Below the pieces are notes generated by a model. It saw only the letters and a list, made by a program, of their open reading frames with translations. It was not told where the DNA came from and searched no databases. Source: Candidatus Symbiopectobacterium sp. 'North America' (GTDB lineage: Bacteria > Pseudomonadota > Gammaproteobacteria > Enterobacterales > Enterobacteriaceae). From it: a DNA stretch of 50,719 nucleotides. Position numbers and translations under genes: made by a program. The stretch lies in contig NZ_PEHF01000087.1 of assembly GCF_015762685.1 (NCBI RefSeq), positions 1 to 50,719 on the forward strand. The letters run 5' to 3'. This document shows, piece by piece, positions 42,468 through 50,719 of the stretch (position 1 is the stretch's first letter; each line of letters starts with the position of its first letter).

Positions 42468-43435
42468 ATGACACCCGTACTTCATCTTGGTGAGCAAAAC
42501 GGTTTTCGTTGCGCATCGCGCATTCAGGAACTGGCACAACACAGTCAACTGCTGACCGACTGTTCATTACGCTATGACCAGATCTCTCACGGGCGGTTTG
42601 AAGGTAGTTTGAAAGAGGCCTAGCTGGACGGCGTACAGTTCTACCAGGAGCAACTGTCACAGTCGGTGTTTCAACGCGGCCAGGGCCGAACGGGCACGCT
42701 CTGCCTCGGGGTGTTTAATGTGCTATCGGGAGAGGCGCGCTGGATGGGAAACAGCCTGACACAGCAGGACATCACCTGGTCCTACGACGGCGGCGAGTTG
42801 ATGCTGCAAACGCCGGAAACCTCTTCGCTATTGGTACTGAGCATTCCTTTGGCGCTGTTATCGGATATCACCGATGAACTGCCGCAGCGGGTCTACGCCA
42901 TTCATCACGATCTCCTTGCCAACCGGCTGCGCGAACACATCTTGGCCATGCTGCACAGCGTGATGGAACACCCGCTGCAATTTGCGCAACGGCAGGCGCG
43001 GCTGAAATTTCTCAGCGATATCCGCGAGCTTGCCTTTGTCTTTTTCACAGCTGTGGGCACGCAGACCATCAGCGTGCGTCCTTCTCTGCAAAAGGCGCAG
43101 CGTGTCGTCACCAAAGCACAGGACGCGCTGATCGCCCATCGCGATCGGCCACTGACCATGGATGAGCTGTACCAACTGACCCACACCTCGCGTCGCGTCG
43201 CACCCTACAAAACTGTTTTGAAACCGTCACGGGCCAAAGCCCGGCCATATTCCTGAAAAACATGCGGCTCAATGGGGTGAAACGCATGCTGGTGATGGAA
43301 GGAGAGTACGCACAGATCAGCGAAATTGCCTCCAAGTGGGGCTTCTGGCACCTGTCGCAATTTACCGCCGACTACAAACGCCTGTTTGCTGAACTGCCCT
43401 CTCACACGCGGCGTGCGGTTCATCATTTGATCTGA
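42468..43435 (+). pseudogene. AraC-family regulator, amber codon and 5-bp duplication
   Basis: About 322 codons. The C-terminal AraC-type HTH is split: MDELYQLTHTSRR is followed, after correcting the frame, by TLQNCFETVTGQSPAIFLKNMRLNGVKRML (split: TLQNCFETVTGQS, PAIFLKNMRLNGVKRML) and ISEIASKWGFWHLSQFTADYKRLF. A TAG at 42621-42623 (KEA-stop-LDGV, Gln expected) cuts the N-terminus. GTCGC is present twice in tandem at 43192-43201; removing one copy restores the HTH. It resembles EutR-type regulators and precedes an APC permease and an aminotransferase on the same strand, so it probably controlled them. Confidence 0.85.
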
Positions 43436-43538
43436 AAATGATGACTATTCGTCACATTCAAGTTTGCCAGATTTCGATAACGCACACGCCAGAGCCCTTC
43501 ATAGACTGACCATGAACCATCACGTAGGGGAACGGAAC

Positions 43539-45008
43539 ATGGCACAGCACTCTTCATCAGCGCACGCGCTGCCCCAGACGGCATTGCCGCAGGGGAACCA
43601 ACTCCAAAAAGGCAGCCTTGGCCTTTGGTCGATCATCTTTTTTGTTATTGCCGCCGCATCGCCCTTAACTGGCGTCGTCGGGGGCTTGCCCGTCGCCTTT
43701 ATGGCAGGCAACGGCGCAGGCGTTCCCTGTGTTTATGTCCTGGCGGGCGCATTGCTGCTTATTTTCAGCTTTGGCTTTATCGCCATGAGCCGTTATGTGG
43801 TAAACGCTGGCGCTTTCTACGCCTATATCGCACAAGGGCTGGGCACCCATAGTGGCATCGCCGGGCTCGGCATCGCACTGTTGGCCTACACCGCCATTCA
43901 GCTTGCCGTCACGGCCATGTTTGGCTTCTTCTTCGCGCAGTTCGTGCAGATGCACACCGGTATTGCAGCACCCTGGTGGCTGTTCTCACTGCTGATGCAA
44001 GCGGCGGTCGTCGCGCTCGGCATTGCCAAAATCGAGCTGGGCGGCAAAGTGCTTGGCGTATTGATGCTGATGGAAGTCGGCATTGTGGTGCTGGTTGACG
44101 CCGCCATTGTTACCCAGCCTATTGCCTTTGATATCAGCGCATTTACCCCTTCCACCGTGTTTCATGGCGATGTGGGCATTGCGATGATCTTCGCCATTTG
44201 CTCTTTCGTCGGCTTTGAAACGACCGTGATCTACTCGGAAGAGTGTCGGCAACCGGCCAAGATAATCCCACGCGCCACGCTGCTCGCCGTGGTGCTGATC
44301 ACCAGCTTTTTCTCCCTCTCAGGCTGGGCATTTGTGCAATATGCGAGGGCTGCTCACGTTGCCGATCTCGCCGCCAACGATCCAGGGATGTTTGTGTTTA
44401 CCGTCACCGAATAGGTGTTTGGCCCATGGGCTATACAGGTGATGTCGGTCTTGCTGATCACCAGCCTGTTTGCCGCAACGCAGGCGTTCCATAACACGCT
44501 GTCTCGCTATCTGTTTGCCATTATCCGTGACGGTTTGCTGTGGTCGAAAATGGCAAAAACCCACCGCACGCACCAGACGCCCTATATTGCCAGTCTGGTG
44601 CAAGGCGCGTTTATGCTGTGCGCCACCGCGTTGCTCGCCCTGGCGCAGTTAGACCCGATGGCGAACGTGTTCTCCTGGGCGTCTGCCTTGGGCAGCATGT
44701 CGATTCTGGTGCTGCAATTCAGCGTCTCGCTCGCCGTTCTCGCCTACTTCCAGCGGAATCCTTCGCTGCCGGTGTCACGCTGGAGCCGCCTTATCGCTCC
44801 GGCCCTCTCCGCCTTCGGCACGCTGGCAACGTTAGCGCTGGTGGTCAATAACCTCGACGTACTGAGCGGCTCCTCCTCGCCGGTGGTGTCATCGCTGCCC
44901 TATCTGGTGCTGATGGTGGCGTTTGCCGGGTTTATGAGTGCGGACTTCCTGCGTCGATTGAGTCCCGAGCGCTATTCACGCATCGGCCAAATGGTTGAAA
45001 CCCTGTAA
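43539..45008 (+). pseudogene. APC-family amino acid/amine permease, single amber codon
   Basis: A 12-helix APC-superfamily transporter: LGLWSIIFFVIAAASPLTGVVGG, FIAMSRYVVNAGAFYAYIAQGLG, FAICSFVGFETTVIYSEECRQP (split as needed: FAICSFVGFETTV, IYSEECRQP) and TQAFHNTLSRYLFAIIRDGLL. The only lesion is a TAG at 44412-44414 (FTVTE-stop-VFGPWA, Gln expected), which stops the protein after about helix 8. ATG 43539 has AGGGGAACGG upstream; an in-frame ATG at 43512 is possible. The neighbouring intact aminotransferase suggests that a diamine or omega-amino acid is the substrate. Confidence 0.88.
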
Positions 45009-45079
45009 CGCCACGCGGATTCGTCCGTTGCCGCTCCGGCGGCAACGGCTCACCGTCATCTGATTTCATGGAGTTCACA

Positions 45080-46432
45080 ATGACAACACCCTATAACCAT
45101 ACTGATTACCGTTTTTGGCACCCGATGGTACACCCGAATGACTGGGCCGAACGCGAACCGCTGCGCATTGTAAAAGGCGACGGTCTCTACATCTGGGATG
45201 ATAAAGGGCGCAAAATGCTCGATGGCTTCGCCGGGCTGTGGTGCGTAAACGTGGGCCACAATCGCCCGGAAGTGAAAGCCGCCATCGCCACACAGATGGA
45301 TAAACTGGCTTATTACCAACTGTTTGACGGCGTCAGCCACCCGATGGCAGAAGCGCTGTCTAATCGCCTCATTAAGATGACACAGCAAAAAGATATGAGG
45401 CGGGTGCTGTACGGCATGGGCGGCTCGGACGGTGTGGAAACCGCCCTCAAGGTGGCGCGCCAGTACTGGATTTTGCAAGGCAAGCCGCAACGCACGCGCT
45501 TTATCTCTCTGAAGAATGCCTATCACGGCGTACACATGGGTGGCACCTCGGTGTCTGGCCTGCCGATTTATCGTCTTAACTATGGCCCAATGCTGGAAGG
45601 CTGCACGCAGATCGAATCGCCCTGGCAGTATCGCAACCCGTGGAACTGCGACGATCCCGACACGTTAGGCAAACGGGTGGCTGAGCAGTTAGAGCGCGAA
45701 ATTCTTTATTACGGACCGGATACGGTCGCTGCCTTCATCGCTGAACCCGTGCAGGGCGCAGGCGGCGTGATTGTGCCACCCGCTAACTTCTGGCCGCTGG
45801 TGCGCGAGATCTGTGATAAATACGGCGTACTGTTGATCGCCGACGAAGTAGTCACCGGATTTGGCCGCAGCGGGGCGATGTTTGGTTCACGCAGTTGGGG
45901 CGTAAAACCAGACATCATGGTGTTTGCCAAAGCGCTCACTGCCGGATATGTGCCGCTGTCGGCTACCGTGCTGAATCAGCGTATCGAAGCGGCCTATCTG
46001 GACAACCGCGATGCGCGTGGGTTACTGATGACCGGCTTTACCTACGGCGGCCACCCGTTAGCCTGTGCCGCCGGGTTGGCAGTGTTGGATATTGTTGAGC
46101 GGGAGAATCTGCCAGCCAATGCCGCACATCAGGGGGAATACTTGCTGGGTCAACTGCTGCCGTTTGAGTCACGCTTCCGCTCCGTGGGCAACGTGCGGGG
46201 CAAAGGGCTGATGCTGGCGCTGGATCTGGTAGAGGACAAAGCGAGCAAGCGCTCGTTAGCGCCGGATAACGGGCTGGCATTCCGTATTGCAGAAGCGGCA
46301 CGCGATGCCGGCGCGGTGGTACGCCCAGTCGGACCGAAACTGGTGTTGGCGCCACCGTTAACCATCGATAAAGCGGGTTGCGATACGCTGGTGATGGCAC
46401 TGCAAACGGCGTTTGAAAAGGAAGAACGGTAG
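45080..46432 (+). CDS. Class III (omega-amino acid/diamine:pyruvate-type) aminotransferase
   Basis: Intact, 450 residues from ATG 45080, which has GGAG 7-8 bases upstream. This is a fold-type I PLP aminotransferase of the class III group: LDGFAGLWCVNVGHNRPEV, MGGSDGVETALKVARQYW, NAYHGVHMGGTS, FIAEPVQGAGGVIVPP, LIADEVVTGFGRSG (Asp contacting PLP) and VFAKALTAGYVPLSA (Schiff-base Lys). Similar enzymes in Enterobacterales and Pseudomonas use putrescine, beta-alanine or taurine-like amines with pyruvate. It ends in TAG. It follows the broken permease by 71 bp. Exact substrate unknown. Confidence 0.88.
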   Translation: MTTPYNHTDYRFWHPMVHPNDWAEREPLRIVKGDGLYIWDDKGRKMLDGFAGLWCVNVGHNRPEVKAAIATQMDKLAYYQLFDGVSHPMAEALSNRLIKMTQQKDMRRVLYGMGGSDGVETALKVARQYWILQGKPQRTRFISLKNAYHGVHMGGTSVSGLPIYRLNYGPMLEGCTQIESPWQYRNPWNCDDPDTLGKRVAEQLEREILYYGPDTVAAFIAEPVQGAGGVIVPPANFWPLVREICDKYGVLLIADEVVTGFGRSGAMFGSRSWGVKPDIMVFAKALTAGYVPLSATVLNQRIEAAYLDNRDARGLLMTGFTYGGHPLACAAGLAVLDIVERENLPANAAHQGEYLLGQLLPFESRFRSVGNVRGKGLMLALDLVEDKASKRSLAPDNGLAFRIAEAARDAGAVVRPVGPKLVLAPPLTIDKAGCDTLVMALQTAFEKEER

Positions 46433-46450
46433 CAAGACACCGGTAGAAAA

Positions 46451-46485
46451 AAGGGCCGTTCCTGCATGAACGGCCCTTATTTTTT
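46451..46485. terminator. Bidirectional terminator between aminotransferase and glyS
   Basis: AAGGGCCGTTC (46451-46461) pairs with GAACGGCCCTT (46468-46478), an 11-bp stem with a 6-nt loop, flanked by A6 and T7 runs. It can end the plus-strand transcript and the convergent glyQS transcript. Confidence 0.92.
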
Positions 46486-46511
46486 TAGATGCTACGCGTC
46501 GCGCTGTTCAC

Positions 46512-48581
46512 TTACTGCAATACGGAAATATCCGCCACTTTCAGGAAGAGGTTACGCAGTTGGTTGAGCAGCGTCAGGCGGTTCAGGCGCACGCTTTCAT
46601 CTTCCGCGTTAACCATCACCTTATCGAAGAAGTTATCAACCGGCTCACGCAGTTCGGCCAGTTCCGCCAACGCTTCCTGGTAGCGCCCTTCAGCGAACCA
46701 GGGTGCCAGTTTGCTTTCCAGCGCGGTTACGTAGGTGGCCAGTTGAATTTCCTCTTTCTCTTTGAGCAGAGCAGCATCAATGTTGGCGTTCAGCGTATCG
46801 GTGGATTTCGCCAGGATGTTGGACACGCGCTTGTTGGCCGCGGCCAGCGCAGTGGCGGCATCCAGCGAACGGAAGTGACTCACCGCTTTCACGCGGGCAT
46901 CGAAATCTGCCGGACGGGTCGGGCGACGGGCCAATACCGCCTGAATGGTGTCCACGCTATGACCTTCTTCCTGATACCAGGCGCGGAAACGACCCAGCAT
47001 GAATTCGATCACGTCATCGACCACGTTCGCGTTGTTCAGCTTGTCGCCATACAGGCGTACCGCTTCTTCCGTCAGAGTTTGCAGATCGAGCGGCAACTGT
47101 TTCTCAACGATAATACGCAGCACACCCAACGCAGCGCGGCGCAGAGCGAACGGGTCTTTATCCCCTTTCGGGTGTTGACCGATACCGAAAATTCCCGCCA
47201 GCGTGTCCATCTTGTCGGCAATCGCTAATGCACAGGCAACGCCTGACGCAGGCAGTGCATCCCCGGCAAAACGCGGCTGATACTGTTCGTTCAGGGCAAC
47301 GGCAACGTCTTCGGCTTCGCCGTCGTGGCGCGCGTAGTGCATCCCCATTACGCCCTGGGTGTCGGTAAATTCGAACACCATGTTGGTCATCAGGTCACAC
47401 TTGGAGAGCAAACCGGCACGTTTCGCGCGAGCAACGTCGGCACCGATTTTCTCCGCCACCCAGCCCGCCAAGGCCTGAATGCGATCGGTCTTGTCGCGCA
47501 GCGTACCCAACTGCTGTTGGAACAACACGGTTTGCAGACGCGGCAGATGATCTTCCAGACGTTTTTTACGGTCGGTGTTGAAGAAGAATTCGGCATCCGC
47601 CAGACGCGGGCGCACCACTTTCTCATTACCCGAAATAATCTGTTGCGGATCTTTGGATTCAATGTTGGCAACAAAGGTGAAATTCGGCAGCAGCTTTCCG
47701 GCGTTGTCATACACCGGGAAATACTTCTGGTCGCCCTTCATGGTGTAAACCAGCGCTTCGGCAGGCACTGCCAGGAATTTCTCTTCAAAGCGCGCGGTCA
47801 GCACCACCGGCCATTCCACCAGTGAGGTCACTTCTTCCAGCAGGCTTTCGCTCAGATCGGCATTACCACCAATCTGACGCGCAGCCGCTTGCGCATCGGC
47901 TTTGATCAACGCCTTACGCGCTTCATAATCGGCGATAACCTTGCCGCGCTCCAGCAGGATGCTCGGGTATTGGTCAGCGTTATCGATGGTGAATTCGGGT
48001 TCGCCCATAAAGCGATGGCCGCGCACGGTACGAGCAGATTCAATGCCCAGTACCTGACCGGAGATCAGTTCATCACCCAGCAGCATCGTTACCGTATGCA
48101 CCGGACGCACAAACTGGGTCTCTTTGTCGCCCCAGTACATCAGTTTCGGGATCGGCAGTTTCGCCAGCGCGTTTGCGACCATATCCGTCAACAGCCCCTG
48201 AGCGCTGCCACCTTTTACCAGGGCGCGATACAGCAGCCACTCGCCTTTGTCGGTCGTCAAACGTTCTGCCTGATCGACAGTGATACCGCAGCCGAGCGCC
48301 CAGCCTTCAGCCGCTTTGGTCGGTTTGCCCTCAGCGTCATACGCCTGAGCAATGGCCGGACCACGTTTTTCGACTTCACGATCAGGTTGTGCGGCGCTCA
48401 GTTGCGCCACTTTCAACGCCAAACGACGTGGTGCGGCAAACCAGCTCACGTCACCGTGTGTCAGTCCGGCATTATCCAGTTCAGCGGTGAAGTTGGCGGC
48501 AAAGGACTCCGCCAGAGAACGCAGCGCCTTTGGCGGCAGCTCTTCCGTGCCGATTTCCACCAGAAAAGTCTTGTCAGTCAT
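46512..48581 (-). CDS. glyS: Glycine-tRNA ligase beta subunit
   Basis: Intact, 689 residues, the standard length for bacterial GlyS. Conserved segments include [88 protein letters not shown] ([15 protein letters not shown]), and the C-terminal DALR/anticodon-related region. It pairs with GlyQ as alpha2beta2 synthetase charging tRNA-Gly. The ATG at 48581 follows glyQ by 5 bp. Essential, which fits its lack of lesions. Confidence 0.98.
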   Translation of the reverse strand: MTDKTFLVEIGTEELPPKALRSLAESFAANFTAELDNAGLTHGDVSWFAAPRRLALKVAQLSAAQPDREVEKRGPAIAQAYDAEGKPTKAAEGWALGCGITVDQAERLTTDKGEWLLYRALVKGGSAQGLLTDMVANALAKLPIPKLMYWGDKETQFVRPVHTVTMLLGDELISGQVLGIESARTVRGHRFMGEPEFTIDNADQYPSILLERGKVIADYEARKALIKADAQAAARQIGGNADLSESLLEEVTSLVEWPVVLTARFEEKFLAVPAEALVYTMKGDQKYFPVYDNAGKLLPNFTFVANIESKDPQQIISGNEKVVRPRLADAEFFFNTDRKKRLEDHLPRLQTVLFQQQLGTLRDKTDRIQALAGWVAEKIGADVARAKRAGLLSKCDLMTNMVFEFTDTQGVMGMHYARHDGEAEDVAVALNEQYQPRFAGDALPASGVACALAIADKMDTLAGIFGIGQHPKGDKDPFALRRAALGVLRIIVEKQLPLDLQTLTEEAVRLYGDKLNNANVVDDVIEFMLGRFRAWYQEEGHSVDTIQAVLARRPTRPADFDARVKAVSHFRSLDAATALAAANKRVSNILAKSTDTLNANIDAALLKEKEEIQLATYVTALESKLAPWFAEGRYQEALAELAELREPVDNFFDKVMVNAEDESVRLNRLTLLNQLRNLFLKVADISVLQ

Positions 48582-48586
48582 CGCTG

Positions 48587-49501
48587 TTAGCTCTCTTTCT
48601 TGTTACACATCGGGAAGCCCAGCGCTTCACGGGAAGTGTAGTAGGCTTCGACCACCGCTTTGGTCAGCGTGCGAATGCGCAGGATATAGCGCTGACGTTC
48701 GGTAACGGAAATGGCTTTACGCGCGTCCAGCAGGTTAAAGCTGTGCGCCGCTTTCAGAATGCGCTCGTAGGCAGGCAGCGGCAGCGGTTTTTCCAGCGCC
48801 AGCAGCTGTTGCGCTTCTTTCTCGTACTGCTCGAAGCAGGTAAACAGGAAATCGACGTCGGCGTATTCGAAGTTATAGGTGGATTGTTCCACCTCGTTTT
48901 GGTGGAACACGTCGCCGTAGGTGGTTTTACCCAGCGGGCCATCGCTCCACACCAGGTCATAGACGCTGTCCACACCCTGAATGTACATTGCCAGACGTTC
49001 CAGACCATAAGTGATCTCGCCGGTCACCGGCTTGCACTCAAGCCCCCCCACCTGCTGGAAGTAAGTAAACTGCGTGACTTCCATACCGTTCAACCACACT
49101 TCCCAGCCTAGCCCCCAGGCACCCAGCGTCGGGTTCTCCCAGTTATCTTCCACGAAACGAATATCATGAATGGTCGGGTCCAGCCCCAGAGCTTTCAGCG
49201 AACCGAGATACAGTTCCTGAATATTGTCTGGTGACGGCTTGATGATGACCTGAAACTGATAATAGTGTTGCAGGCGGTTCGGGTTTTCCCCGTAACGACC
49301 GTCGGTAGGACGACGCGACGGCTGCACATAGGCAGCGGCAATAGGCTCTGGCCCCAGCGCGCGCAGACAGGTCATCGGATGAGAGGTGCCAGCGCCGACT
49401 TCCATATCCACAGGTTGGACAATGGTGCAGCCTTGGCGAGCCCAGTAATCCTGCAACGTCAGGATCAGGCCCTGGAAGGTCTTGGTATCAAACTTTTGCA
49501 T
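48587..49501 (-). CDS. glyQ: Glycine-tRNA ligase alpha subunit
   Basis: Intact, 304 residues. Class II aminoacyl-tRNA synthetase catalytic subunit: [23 protein letters not shown] (split: [24 protein letters not shown]), [58 protein letters not shown] and [20 protein letters not shown]. It starts at ATG 49501 and the operon promoter must lie in the 49502-49666 interval. The intact essential operon shows that local sequence quality is good. Confidence 0.98.
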   Translation of the reverse strand: MQKFDTKTFQGLILTLQDYWARQGCTIVQPVDMEVGAGTSHPMTCLRALGPEPIAAAYVQPSRRPTDGRYGENPNRLQHYYQFQVIIKPSPDNIQELYLGSLKALGLDPTIHDIRFVEDNWENPTLGAWGLGWEVWLNGMEVTQFTYFQQVGGLECKPVTGEITYGLERLAMYIQGVDSVYDLVWSDGPLGKTTYGDVFHQNEVEQSTYNFEYADVDFLFTCFEQYEKEAQQLLALEKPLPLPAYERILKAAHSFNLLDARKAISVTERQRYILRIRTLTKAVVEAYYTSREALGFPMCNKKES

Positions 49502-49607
49502 GTCAGATTCACGCGATACATGTGGATTTATACGTAATGCGCCAGTATACCCTCTGAGTGCAAGATATACAGCCAGAATGCTGCAACAACTTCACTTCAG
49601 CGGCACT

Positions 49608-50474
49608 TTATTGATGTTGAGGCCAGTTTAGCACGGCGCGGCCCATGACGGGCCGCGCCCATCGGCTCACGCGGTGAACACCGTTTGCAACATTTTCAGG
49701 CTCAGCACCAGCAGCAGTGCGGCAAAGATCTTTTTCAAGGTAGCAACCGGCAAACGATGCGCCAAACGCGCACCAAAACGGCGCGGTAAAGAAGCTCACT
49801 GCCGAAATCAGCAGCACGGCAGGCACTGAGACATAGCCCAACGTGTAGGCAGGCATCCCCGCCGTAGACCAGCCGTTAATCATATAACCCAGCGCCCCCG
49901 CCAGCGCGATAGGCAGCCCCACAGCCGCCGACGTGCCTATCGCCTGCTGAATTCGTACATTACACCAGGTCAGAAACGGCACGGTGAGTGATCCCCCGCC
50001 AATCGCCACCAGTGCAGAAATACCGCCGATAATCAAACCCGCCAGCGATACCCCAGCCACTCCCGGCAGTTGGCGCTGCGCTTTGGGTTTGATGTTGAGC
50101 ACCATCTGCAATGAAACATAGGCCATAAAACAGGAAAAGAAGATGGCCAGTGCCCGCGTAGGCAGCAGCGTCACCAACCAGGTGGCGGCGAAGGTGCTGA
50201 TAAGGATCGCTGGCGTAATACGCAGCATCACGGGCCATAGCACCGCCTGATGCTGGTGATGGGTGCACAAACTGGAGATCGCGGTAATGACAATCACTGC
50301 CATTGAGGTGCCCAGAGCCAAATGCACCAGATGCTCACCTTGCACACCCTGTGCAGCAAACAGTGCCGTTAAAATCGGCACCATGATGCCGCCGCCGCCA
50401 ATCCCTAACAGCCCCGCCACGAACCCGACAACGCCGCCCAACGCCAGATAGGCAACGATCCACTCAATAGCCAT
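49608..50474 (-). pseudogene. TSUP (TauE/SafE) family transporter, C-terminal frameshift
   Basis: An 8-helix TSUP protein: YLALGGVVGFVAGLLGIGGGGIMVP (split: YLALGGVVGFVAG, LLGIGGGGIMVP), HLALGTSMAVIVITAISS, GISALVAIGGGSLTVPFL and IGTSAAVGLPIALAGALGY. ATG 50474 follows GGGGGAG. In the A4 run (49775-49778, plus strand) one extra base shifts the frame after SFFTAPF. The native ending GARLAHRLPVATLKKIFAA to VFTA is readable in the other frame with its stop at 49667-49669. As it stands the protein carries ~58 unrelated residues in place of the last helix. Family members export sulfite or organosulfonates; this one's substrate is unknown. Confidence 0.85.
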
Positions 50475-50669
50475 GTGCTCCCCCTTCCCCGCTTGCAATG
50501 TGTAATAGTGTATAACCTGTGCAGTGCCTTTCACGCGCCGATCTTATTGATTTCTTGTGAGCACGCACACAAAAAAACTGGTTGCATATGGGTCTTCCCC
50601 TATCATGGTGGCACACACCCTCAATCAAGTATAATTATCTATACTTGTACCTTCTCAAAGGAGGTATTT

Positions 50670-50719
50670 ATGCGCCCCACATCCCTAAACCTAAACTTAT
50701 CACCGCGACATTCCCCCTT
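50670..50719 (+). CDS. Start of an unrecognised gene, cut by window end
   Basis: AAAGGAGG precedes an ATG at 50670 by a good distance and the frame reads MRPTSLNLNLSPRHSP to the window edge. The 17 residues are too few to name. The upstream 50535-50669 contains AT-rich promoter-like sequence. Confidence 0.5.
   Translation, partial: MRPTSLNLNLSPRHSP

Noticed and set aside
42118..42660. 180-codon minus-strand frame opposite the AraC gene
   Set aside because: Most of it lies antisense to the AraC-family N-terminus and no domain is recognisable.
46560..48590. Long plus-strand open frames across glyS
   Set aside because: Shadows of an essential, fully conserved gene on the minus strand.

Overview
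The window looks like an Enterobacterales chromosome, probably a Pectobacteriaceae or Sodalis-like member. glyS-glyQ, wecH, the xyl genes, the mtl operon, sodA, fdhD, yiaF and argG are all close to their E. coli counterparts, and there is an oligogalacturonate lyase (PL22), a pectin-breakdown enzyme typical of soft-rot relatives. About half of the recognisable genes carry one or a few lesions (single nonsense codons, one-base slips in homopolymers, short tandem duplications, small deletions) while the flanking sequence remains readable. That is the pattern of recent pseudogenisation in a newly host-restricted bacterium. The species is an inference; uncorrected sequencing error is the main alternative for the homopolymer slips.

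Positions 1-4.2 kb form an AT-rich accessory island: an IS3-type orfA end, a strongly structured RNA-like element (382-525), a secreted or anchored single-pass membrane protein, a frameshifted ImmA/IrrE peptidase overlapping it by 4 bp, a broken beta-family (phage T4 Beta-like) gene behind an 11-G tract, a frameshifted sce7726-like nuclease on the other strand, and the wreck of a P4-type integrase. Diverged copies of a 49-bp sequence lie near both edges (289-337 and 4132-4180). This is the best candidate in the window for an uncharacterised, possibly anti-phage, system. From 4.2 to 11.4 kb lie a decayed intimin/invasin-like inverse autotransporter, an IprA-like regulator with an A8 frame break, two LuxR-type regulators (one short, one broken) and a broken ybdN (PP-loop/DUF3440) homologue.

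From 11.4 to 19 kb, on the minus strand, come a GlpM-like membrane protein, CueP, and a probable uronate/oligogalacturonide-linked cluster: Gfo/Idh/MocA oxidoreductase, oligogalacturonate lyase, family 1 sugar-binding protein and TIM-barrel isomerase. All but the isomerase are broken. A divergent, frameshifted gene of unknown function follows. argG (19.2-20.6 kb) is frameshifted. The xylose regulon (21.7-30 kb: xylR, xylH, xylG, xylF, xylA, xylB) is broken everywhere except xylG. wecH is intact; the GNAT acetyltransferase and aldB after it are not.

From 33 to 50.7 kb, sodA (with its promoter), glyS and glyQ are intact. fdhD has a stop near its N-terminus. A chemoreceptor, the whole mannitol operon (mtlA, mtlD, mtlR), yiaF, an AraC regulator, an APC permease and a TSUP transporter are broken, while the class III aminotransferase beside the permease is whole. 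Regulatory sequence often outlives the genes: four CRP-like boxes precede mtlA, a XylR-type operator precedes xylA, an ArgR-like box precedes argG, and several rho-independent terminators are undamaged.
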